Shown here piece by piece: positions 1 to 5,174 of a stretch of DNA of 5,174 nucleotides. Every line of letters starts with the position of its first letter. The first letter of the stretch is position 1. Both the position numbers and the translations under genes were made by a program. The stretch covers positions 1 to 5,174 of the forward strand of contig DLWR01000008.1 of NCBI GenBank assembly GCA_003444795.1, in the 5' to 3' direction. The notes under the pieces were generated by a model. It did no database searches and was not told the origin of the DNA. It worked only from the letters and a program-made list of their open reading frames with translations. The DNA comes from Cryomorphaceae bacterium (GTDB lineage: Bacteria; Bacteroidota; Bacteroidia; Flavobacteriales; Schleiferiaceae).

Positions 1-216
1 CCCTTCTTAGTGAGTGCCTATCCCAACGCCGGATTGCCCAACGCCTTTGGCGGGTACGATGAGACCCCAGAAGACATGGCTGCCGCGGTGAAAGAGTATT
101 TGGACCTCAGAATTGTGAATATTTTGGGCGGATGCTGCGGTACGACGCCGGCGCATATTCGTGCCTTTGCGCAAGCAGCCCAGGGCATTACCCCCAGAAA
201 ACCCGTTCGCGCATGA
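1..216 (+). CDS. metH: Methionine synthase, homocysteine-binding half (MetH N-terminal module), 3' end only
   Basis: This is the last 71 codons of the homocysteine S-methyltransferase module of cobalamin-dependent methionine synthase; the start lies left of the window. The module binds homocysteine through a zinc ion and receives the methyl group from methylcobalamin in the cytoplasm. Visible: the [13 protein letters not shown] stretch and the GGCCGTTP motif, whose two adjacent cysteines (codons at 133-138) are two of the three zinc ligands in the family; the third would lie upstream. It ends in TGA at 214-216, just after the RKP sequence that begins the interdomain linker in full-length MetH. 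The GTG at 10 is internal: the reading frame is open from base 1 and [11 protein letters not shown] continues the family sequence. The stop overlaps the next gene's ATG, suggesting translational coupling. A stand-alone homocysteine methyltransferase is unlikely given the adjacent second half. Confidence 0.93.
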   Translation, partial: PFLVSAYPNAGLPNAFGGYDETPEDMAAAVKEYLDLRIVNILGGCCGTTPAHIRAFAQAAQGITPRKPVRA

Positions 217-2843
217 AACTGAGTGGACTGGAACCTTTAAAAATCAGCCCGCAAAGCAATTTTGTGAATGTGGGCGAGCGGACCAATGTGACGGGGTCCC
301 GCCGCTTCCTTCGACTCATTAAGGAGGAGCAATACGAAGAGGCGCTGGACATCGCCCGCGACCAAGTGGAAGGCGGTGCTCAAATTCTGGATGTCAACAT
401 GGATGAAGGCATGCTGGACGGCGTGTACGCCATGACCACCTTCCTCAACTTAATTGCTTCGGAGCCCGACATTGCGCGCATCCCCATCATGATTGATTCC
501 TCCAAGTGGGAGATTATTGTGGCGGGTCTAAAATGCGTCCAAGGCAAGGCGGTCGTCAATTCCATTTCGCTCAAAGGGGGAGAGGCCGAATTCAAGGCCC
601 AAGCCAAAACGGTTTTGCGCTTCGGCGCAGCGGTCATCGTCATGGCCTTTGACGAGGAGGGACAGGCGGACACCTACCAGCGCCGTGTGGACATTTGTTC
701 ACGCGCCTACCGAATCCTCACCGAAGAGGTCGGATTCCCGGCAGAGGACATCATTTTTGACCCGAACATCTTCCCCGTCGCCACGGGCATGGAGGAGCAC
801 CGCCGCAATGCCTTGGACTTTTTTGAGGCCACCGCATGGATCAAGGAAAACCTTCCCGGTGCCAAGGTCAGCGGAGGTGTTTCAAACGTGAGTTTCTCCT
901 TCCGCGGCAACGACGTGGTGCGCGAGGCCATGCACGCCTGCTTCCTTTACCACGGCATTGCCCATGGCATGGACATGGGCATAGTCAACCCGGGGCAGCT
1001 CATCGTGTACGACAAGATTGATCCCACCCTTCGCGAACATGTGGAGGACGTTCTGCTGGACCGCCGGGCTGACGCGACCGAGCGACTGCTTACCCTGGCT
1101 GAAACGGTACGAGGCGCCGCTTCGGTCCGCGAAAAGGACGAATCTTGGCGCCAACTTCCCATTGCAGACCGCATTGAATACAGCTTGGTCAATGGCCTGG
1201 ACGCCCATATTGAAGCGGATGCGGAAGAAGCACGTGTCGCTCTGGGCGCCCCTTTGAACGTGATTGAAGGCCCCTTGATGGCCGGCATGAACGTGGTGGG
1301 AGACCTCTTTGGTGCAGGTAAAATGTTCCTGCCTCAGGTGGTGAAGTCTGCTCGGGTCATGAAAAAGGCGGTAGCCTACTTGGAGCCCTTCTTTGAATCC
1401 AGCGATGCGGTTCCTCGAAAGCAGGGCAAGATCCTCATGGCCACGGTGAAAGGGGACGTCCACGACATTGGAAAGAATATTGTGAGCGTGGTCTTGCAAT
1501 GCAACAATTACGAAGTCATTGACTTGGGCGTCATGGTGCCCCCTCAAAAGATTTTGGACGCTGCAGTGGTCCACGATGTGGATGCGATTGGCTTGAGCGG
1601 ATTGATCACGCCATCTTTGGACGAAATGGTCTTTTTGGCGTCGGAGATGAAGCGCCAAGGCATCGAGAAGCCCTTGCTCATTGGCGGGGCAACGACATCA
1701 CGGGCGCATACGGCGGTGAAGATTCAACCGGTGTTAGACAGCCCTGTGGTGCACGTGAATGACGCTTCGCGCTCCGTACCGGTGGTGCAAAAATTGCTCG
1801 GCGCAGAAGGCGTTGGGTTTGCCGCGGATATTCGAGCCGAATACGACCGCCTCGCCGAGCAATACGCCAACCGAAGCAACCAGCGCAACTTTGTTGCCAT
1901 CGAGGATGCGCGACGTCAACGCGTCGTCGTAGACCCCGCGCTAAAAGCCCCTAAGCCCGCGGAGTACGGCGTCTTCCCATTAACCGATTACTCGTTGGCG
2001 GCCTTGGTCCCCTACATCGATTGGACCCCCTTCTTCATGGCCTGGGATCTTCATGGGAAGTACCCCAGAATTCTCCAAGATTCCGTGGTTGGGGAACAAG
2101 CCACCAAGCTCTTTGCGGATGCCCAGGCCATGCTCCAGCAGGTGGTCGAAGAAGGCTGGTTGCGCGCGGACGGCGTGTATGGATTCTTCCCTGCACGACA
2201 GGACGGCGACGACATCGTGGTGACGGACGGCGACAAGGACGAACACCGCTTCCTCACCCTGCGCCAGCAAGGCAAAAAGAAAGAGGGCCTCGCCTATGCC
2301 GCTTTGTCGGATTACATTGACCCAGCGGGGGAGGATACACTCGGCCTCTTTGCGGTTACTACGGGCCATGGCTTAGACGAGCGTGTAGCAACATACGAGG
2401 CCGCCCAAGATGACTACAGCGCTCTTATGCTGAAGGCACTCGCAGACCGATTGGCAGAGGCCTTTGCGGAGCACCTGCACGAACGCGTGCGAAAAGAGTT
2501 TTGGGGCTATGCAGCGGAAGAAGCCCTTAGCAATGAAAGCCTAATCGCCGAGTCCTACCAGGGAATTCGGCCCGCGCCGGGCTATCCGGCCTGCCCGGAC
2601 CACCTAGAGAAAGATTTATTGTTCCAGTTGCTGGATGCCACCAAGCACACAGGTATCACGTTGACGGAGCACAAGGCCATGTACCCGACCGCCGCGGTGA
2701 GCGGATATTATTTCGGCCACCCGGAAGCCAAATACTTTGGTTTGGCCAAAATTGACCAAGACCAATTGCACGATTACGCCCAGCGTCGTGGCATTTCCAT
2801 CGAGGATGCTGCCCGCTGGCTGAGCCCACTTTTAGACCTGTAA
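213..2843 (+). CDS. metH: Methionine synthase, folate/cobalamin/reactivation half (MetH C-terminal modules)
   Basis: This 876-residue protein carries the rest of cobalamin-dependent methionine synthase (EC 2.1.1.13): methyl transfer from 5-methyl-THF to cob(I)alamin, plus reductive reactivation with S-adenosylmethionine. Domains in order: pterin-binding barrel about 17-275 (NVGERTN at 19-25, DSSKW from 95, DPNIF from 183); helical cobalamin cap about 310-400; Rossmann B12 domain about 402-535 with GDVHDIG, in which His417 is the lower cobalt ligand (E. coli His759), plus Ser468 in ITPSLDEM (E. coli Ser810); reactivation domain about 570-870 with Asp603, Glu749, Arg786 of [10 protein letters not shown] and Tyr841, matching E. 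coli Asp946, Glu1097, Arg1134 and Tyr1189. Every module looks intact. The ATG at 213 is chosen because MKLSGLEPL matches the family sequence and overlaps the upstream stop as ATGA; the in-frame ATG at 132 would add 27 residues of shifted metH1 sequence. No Shine-Dalgarno is visible, so reinitiation is likely. Residue equivalences are from memory of E. coli MetH. Confidence 0.97.
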   Translation: MKLSGLEPLKISPQSNFVNVGERTNVTGSRRFLRLIKEEQYEEALDIARDQVEGGAQILDVNMDEGMLDGVYAMTTFLNLIASEPDIARIPIMIDSSKWEIIVAGLKCVQGKAVVNSISLKGGEAEFKAQAKTVLRFGAAVIVMAFDEEGQADTYQRRVDICSRAYRILTEEVGFPAEDIIFDPNIFPVATGMEEHRRNALDFFEATAWIKENLPGAKVSGGVSNVSFSFRGNDVVREAMHACFLYHGIAHGMDMGIVNPGQLIVYDKIDPTLREHVEDVLLDRRADATERLLTLAETVRGAASVREKDESWRQLPIADRIEYSLVNGLDAHIEADAEEARVALGAPLNVIEGPLMAGMNVVGDLFGAGKMFLPQVVKSARVMKKAVAYLEPFFESSDAVPRKQGKILMATVKGDVHDIGKNIVSVVLQCNNYEVIDLGVMVPPQKILDAAVVHDVDAIGLSGLITPSLDEMVFLASEMKRQGIEKPLLIGGATTSRAHTAVKIQPVLDSPVVHVNDASRSVPVVQKLLGAEGVGFAADIRAEYDRLAEQYANRSNQRNFVAIEDARRQRVVVDPALKAPKPAEYGVFPLTDYSLAALVPYIDWTPFFMAWDLHGKYPRILQDSVVGEQATKLFADAQAMLQQVVEEGWLRADGVYGFFPARQDGDDIVVTDGDKDEHRFLTLRQQGKKKEGLAYAALSDYIDPAGEDTLGLFAVTTGHGLDERVATYEAAQDDYSALMLKALADRLAEAFAEHLHERVRKEFWGYAAEEALSNESLIAESYQGIRPAPGYPACPDHLEKDLLFQLLDATKHTGITLTEHKAMYPTAAVSGYYFGHPEAKYFGLAKIDQDQLHDYAQRRGISIEDAARWLSPLLDL

Positions 2844-2847
2844 ATCC

Positions 2848-3804
2848 ATGAAAGTCGTAGACCATATTCAAGCCGCAAAAGGCAAAACCCTGTTCAGCTT
2901 TGAGATCTTGCCTCCGCTGAAGGGCACTCGGATTGATGAACTCTTTGGAACGATTGAGCGCCTCATGGCCTTTGGGCCCAAGTTTGTGGACGTGACTAGC
3001 CACCGCGAGGAGTTTATCTACAAGAAGCGCGAAAACGGCTTGCTCGAGAAGGTCCATACCCGTAAGCGTCCCGGTACGGTAGGTATTTGTGCCGCCATCC
3101 AAAACCAGTTCAAAGTAGATACGGTTCCACATGTCATTTGTGGCGGATTTAGCCGAGAAGAAACCGAATACGCCCTTATCGACCTGCACTACCTAGGGAT
3201 TGACAACGTGCTTGTCCTGCGCGGCGATGCCCTCAAGGCAGAAGGGGCGTTTAAGCCGGAACCTCACGGCCACACCTATGCGTTAGATCTGCTCAAACAG
3301 GTGGACGACCTCAACCATGGCCGTTACCTGCACGACGAGGTGGAAAATAGCAATCCCTCCAATTTCTGCATTGGTGTGGCAGGCTATCCCGAGAAGCACT
3401 TTGAGGCCCCCTCGCTGAAGACGGATATCAAACACCTCAAAGCCAAGGTGGATGCCGGTGCAGAATATGTAGTCACCCAAATGTTCTTCGACAACCAGCA
3501 TTACTTTGACTTTGTGGATAAGTGCCGAGCGGCAGGGATCAACGTGCCCATCATCCCAGGCTTAAAGCCCATTGCAACGGCCTCTCAGTTGGCCACAATT
3601 CCCCGCAATTTCCACCTCAATCTGCCCGATGATTTGGTCGACGCGGTAGAAGCAGCCAAAACGCCCTCCGCCGTCAAGGAAGTGGGCATCGAATGGTGCA
3701 TCGCCCAATCAAAGGAATTGATGGAAAAAGGCGCCCCAGTCCTCCATTATTACACCATGGGGAAGGCAGATGCCACCGAAAAAATCGCTTCTGCCCTTTT
3801 CTAA
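2848..3804 (+). CDS. metF: 5,10-methylenetetrahydrofolate reductase
   Basis: This 318-residue flavoenzyme reduces 5,10-methylene-THF to 5-methyl-THF, the methyl donor used by the methionine synthase encoded just upstream. It has the single-domain bacterial MetF form, a TIM barrel with FAD and no eukaryotic-type regulatory domain, slightly longer than the 296 residues of E. coli MetF. Visible signatures: FSFEILPP near the N-terminus with catalytic Glu19 (E. coli Glu28), VDVTSH around residue 50, LVLRGD with Asp127 (E. coli Asp120, near the flavin), GVAGYPEKH, TQMFFD with Gln211 (E. coli Gln183, folate binding), and PIIPGLKPI. The ATG at 2848 lies four bases after the metH stop with no promoter or Shine-Dalgarno between, so it is co-transcribed and probably translationally coupled. 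The start is supported because only about 15 residues precede the first barrel strand. The 3' end overlaps a candidate terminator. Confidence 0.97.
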   Translation: MKVVDHIQAAKGKTLFSFEILPPLKGTRIDELFGTIERLMAFGPKFVDVTSHREEFIYKKRENGLLEKVHTRKRPGTVGICAAIQNQFKVDTVPHVICGGFSREETEYALIDLHYLGIDNVLVLRGDALKAEGAFKPEPHGHTYALDLLKQVDDLNHGRYLHDEVENSNPSNFCIGVAGYPEKHFEAPSLKTDIKHLKAKVDAGAEYVVTQMFFDNQHYFDFVDKCRAAGINVPIIPGLKPIATASQLATIPRNFHLNLPDDLVDAVEAAKTPSAVKEVGIEWCIAQSKELMEKGAPVLHYYTMGKADATEKIASALF

Positions 3805-3820
3805 AGCGTGACGATTTTTT
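3779..3820 (+). terminator. Candidate intrinsic terminator at the end of metF
   Basis: A perfect 9-base inverted repeat, AAAAAATCG (3779-3787) and CGATTTTTT (3812-3820), flanks a 24-base loop and ends in six T residues. Inside it, CTT (3788-3790) could add pairs with AAG (3804-3806). The left arm lies within the last metF codons and the right arm is in the intergenic stretch. The arrangement (A-tract, stem, T-tract) suits an end-of-operon terminator, possibly working in both directions. The stem is mostly A-T with only two G-C pairs, so efficiency is uncertain. Confidence 0.42.
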
Positions 3821-3868
3821 AGCCAATCAATAATGAACTGCATGAACGGTTCCAGGGTTCTTTACGCA

Positions 3869-3876
3869 TACCTTTG
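3869..3876 (+). promoter_or_regulatory. Bacteroidota-type -7 promoter box of the desaturase gene
   Basis: TACCTTTG matches the TAnnTTTG -7 consensus used by the Bacteroidota primary sigma factor. It ends five bases before the desaturase ATG at 3882. A transcript starting about 5-7 bases after this box would begin at or next to the start codon, giving a leaderless or nearly leaderless mRNA. No clear TTG-type -33 element is seen at about 19-21 bases upstream, where the sequence reads GGTTCC at 3848-3853, so the upstream half is weak or absent. This box separates the desaturase from the metH-metF operon as its own transcription unit. Confidence 0.6.
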
Positions 3877-3881
3877 TAACT

Positions 3882-4973
3882 ATGTCCGAAATTCGCTTCC
3901 GTGCCCCACGCTTCGCACCCAAAGCAGGCCAACCTTTTTACCAGGAATTGACCAAGCGCGTCAACGCCTACTTTGAGCAAAATAATATCAGTCCCAAGGG
4001 CAATGCCAAGCTCTATGTCAAGACCGGTATTTTGATCGGTGGCTTTCTAACCGCCTACCTTGGGTTGGTACTTGCTGCCCCCAGCTTCTCAACGGCTTGG
4101 ATGCTGTGGCTGGCATTGGGCCTGCTCACAGCGGCCATTGGTTTTAACATCATGCACGATGGCGCGCATGGAAGTTTTTCAAAGCACAACTGGCTGAACG
4201 AAATGGCCGGCCATACCGTGAATTTTTTAGGTGCCAGTATCCTCATGTGGAAGACCAAGCACAACACCGTGCACCACACCTTTACAAATATTGAAGGCGT
4301 AGACGATGACATTGATGCGGGCTCCTTGTTGCGCATGGCTCCAGGCCAGGAGCGCCGTGGTTTTCACCGCTTCCAGCACCTGTACTTCTCCACCTTGTAC
4401 GCGCTGCTCTACATCTATTGGGTTGTCTACACAGACTACAAGAAGTATTTCTCTGGGAAGGTGGGTCAAGTACCTATTCCTAAGTTGACCCGCTTTCAGC
4501 ACATCAGTTTTTGGGCATGGAAAGCCTTGCATTTGGTTCTCTTCGTTGGCTTGCCCATGTGGAAATTAGGATTCCTTCCTTGGCTTGGTGGATTCATGCT
4601 AATGGGTATGACTGCGGGCTTTGTTCTGTCTATTGTATTCCAATTGGCGCATGTAGTGACCGAAGCTTCCTTCACTCCATACGTGGCCGGTGAGACTTTG
4701 GAAACCGAAGATGAGTGGGCCATATACCAAATGAAAACCACCGCCAATTTTGCGACTAAGAGCAAATTTTTAACGTGGTTTTTGGGCGGTTTGAACTTCC
4801 AAGTAGAACACCATTTGTTCCCCCGAATTTCGCACATCCATTACCCAGACTTGTCCAAAATCGTTAAGGAAACAGCGGCTGAGTTCAATGTGCAGTACCA
4901 TGAATTCAAGACGTTTGCGAGCGCGGTTCGTTCGCACGTGCAGCATCTTCGGATGATGGGCCAAATGGCCTGA
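3882..4973 (+). CDS. Membrane-bound fatty acid (acyl-CoA/acyl-lipid) desaturase, three-histidine-box family
   Basis: This 363-residue integral membrane di-iron desaturase introduces a double bond into a fatty acyl chain, using oxygen and an external electron donor. The three histidine boxes are present: HDGAH (92-96), HNTVHH (127-132) and QVEHH (307-311). His257 in FQLAHVV is a probable further conserved family position. Hydrophobic spans lie near 46-66, 71-90, 164-184 and 212-256, with both termini cytoplasmic. The QxxHH third box is typical of front-end (linoleoyl-CoA or delta-5/6-like) desaturases, but no N-terminal cytochrome b5 domain (HPGG motif) is present, so electrons must come from a separate ferredoxin or cytochrome. 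The length is usual for bacterial members. The start at 3882 fits the promoter box five bases upstream; no Shine-Dalgarno is seen. A role in membrane fluidity is inferred. Substrate and regioselectivity cannot be read from sequence, so no gene symbol is given. Confidence 0.93.
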   Translation: MSEIRFRAPRFAPKAGQPFYQELTKRVNAYFEQNNISPKGNAKLYVKTGILIGGFLTAYLGLVLAAPSFSTAWMLWLALGLLTAAIGFNIMHDGAHGSFSKHNWLNEMAGHTVNFLGASILMWKTKHNTVHHTFTNIEGVDDDIDAGSLLRMAPGQERRGFHRFQHLYFSTLYALLYIYWVVYTDYKKYFSGKVGQVPIPKLTRFQHISFWAWKALHLVLFVGLPMWKLGFLPWLGGFMLMGMTAGFVLSIVFQLAHVVTEASFTPYVAGETLETEDEWAIYQMKTTANFATKSKFLTWFLGGLNFQVEHHLFPRISHIHYPDLSKIVKETAAEFNVQYHEFKTFASAVRSHVQHLRMMGQMA

Positions 4974-4976
4974 GGC

Positions 4977-5134
4977 CTAGTTGGCTGTTAGATTTAGGGC
5001 TAGTTCGCTCGCGCTTTGCGCTTCAGCGTGATTGCTTAAACGTTTAATCTCATTTACACTAAAATGGTGTGCCGGACCTTCGCTGCGCGCCTGGACTTTC
5101 GTGTTTTTTTGCAAAGCCAACTAGCCAATCAGCC
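4977..5134. repeat. Structured intergenic element with imperfect terminal inverted repeats
   Basis: This non-coding stretch starts three bases after the desaturase stop. CTAGTTGGCT (4977-4986) is exactly complementary to AGCCAACTAG (5115-5124). A second left arm, GGCTAGTT (4998-5005) plus GCTTTGC (5013-5019), is complementary to AACTAGCC (5119-5126) plus GCAAAGC (5111-5117), so the right arm has two possible partners. The right arm consists of three tandem octamers each ending in AGCC (from 5111, 5119 and 5127). Inside are a GCGC-TTT-GCGC hairpin (5011-5021), the palindrome TTAAACGTTTAA (5036-5047), and a short direct repeat GGACCTTCGCTG / GGACTTTCGTG (5074-5085, 5093-5103). Seven T residues follow at 5104-5110. 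There is no convincing reading frame. I infer a multicopy palindromic intergenic repeat; a long transcription-stopping structure between convergent genes is the alternative. Confidence 0.55.
5036..5047. repeat. 12-base perfect palindrome in the centre of the intergenic element
   Basis: TTAAACGTTTAA is a perfect palindrome. It lies near the middle of the 4977-5134 element, and its flanks are roughly symmetrical: AGCGTGAT (from 5025) on the left against ATTTACACT (to 5060) on the right, which are imperfect inverted copies. It may be the fold centre of the element or a dimeric protein-binding site; the sequence does not decide between these. Confidence 0.5.
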
Positions 5135-5135
5135 T

Positions 5136-5174
5136 TCAATTAGAGATATACAGCGCCACGCCGTCATAGCCCAC
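5136..5174 (-). CDS. Possible C-terminal end of a minus-strand gene running off the right edge
   Basis: Read on the minus strand from the window edge, one frame gives 12 sense codons, VGYDGVALYISN, followed by TGA (at 5138-5136). The composition is protein-like. A minus-strand gene converging on the desaturase would fit a stop just outside the inverted-repeat element. Another minus frame (WAMTAWRCISLIEG then stop) is also open here, so the choice rests only on residue plausibility. The family is not recognised and no function is proposed. Confidence 0.3.
   Translation of the reverse strand: MGYDGVALYISN

Noticed and set aside
132..212. An in-frame ATG at 132 that would extend the second metH gene by 27 residues
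   Set aside because: The added residues are metH1 sequence read in the wrong frame, with no similarity to the linker of full-length MetH. The ATG at 213 begins exactly where family similarity resumes and sits in an ATGA overlap.
1..213. Cobalamin or SAM riboswitch controlling the methionine operon
   Set aside because: Such a leader would precede the first metH gene, whose start is outside the window; none is visible before the internal starts at 213 or 2848.
184..216. Programmed -1 frameshift joining the two metH halves
   Set aside because: The frame difference is -1, but no heptamer in the correct register (X XXY YYZ) is present before the stop, and the second gene has its own well-placed ATG. 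Reinitiation is simpler.
882..1658. A 258-codon open frame antisense to the second metH gene
   Set aside because: It overlaps strongly conserved MetH sequence throughout, shows no recognisable domain, and is explained by the codon bias of the plus-strand gene.
2656..3189. A 177-codon antisense open frame across the metH-metF junction
   Set aside because: It spans two conserved plus-strand genes, has no recognisable family, and lacks a supporting promoter; it is treated as a shadow frame.
4987..4993. GTTAGAT resembling an integron attC core (GTTRRRY)
   Set aside because: No partner RYYYAAC core lies at a suitable position with attC geometry; a matching site would have to extend into the desaturase gene. 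This is a seven-base chance match.
5071..5110. Classic intrinsic terminator ending in the seven T residues at 5104-5110
   Set aside because: No clean GC-rich hairpin immediately precedes the T run; the GGAC sequences there are direct, not inverted, repeats. Any termination would depend on the larger fold of the element.

Overview
The window looks like a piece of a Bacteroidota chromosome of moderate GC, most likely a Flavobacteriales-like lineage. Three things point there: methionine synthase split into two adjacent genes followed by metF, start codons without Shine-Dalgarno sequences, and a Bacteroidota-type -7 promoter box (TAnnTTTG) just in front of the last complete gene. The genus cannot be named from this sequence alone.

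Layout: (1) 1-216, the 3' end of the homocysteine methyltransferase half of cobalamin-dependent methionine synthase, entering from the left edge. (2) 213-2843, the second half of the same enzyme (folate-binding, cobalamin-binding and reactivation domains), overlapping the first by ATGA. (3) 2848-3804, metF, 5,10-methylenetetrahydrofolate reductase, four bases later. (4) 3779-3820, an A/T-flanked inverted repeat that may terminate the operon. (5) 3805-3881, a short intergenic stretch with a promoter box almost touching the next start codon. (6) 3882-4973, an integral-membrane fatty acid desaturase with three histidine boxes. (7) 4974-5135, a non-coding stretch rich in inverted repeats. (8) 5136-5174, possibly the last codons of a minus-strand gene running off the right edge.

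The first three genes form one pathway unit. MetF makes 5-methyl-THF, the pterin and cobalamin modules of MetH pass the methyl group to cobalamin, and the homocysteine module receives it to form methionine. Because MetH is in two pieces, the two polypeptides must associate. The desaturase has its own promoter and is a separate unit, probably for membrane lipid unsaturation.

The coding part is ordinary core metabolism. The least explained part is the structured intergenic element at about 4977-5134, where one right arm can pair with two alternative left arms; it looks like a multicopy repeat. I see no new defence, mobile or RNA-guided system here.
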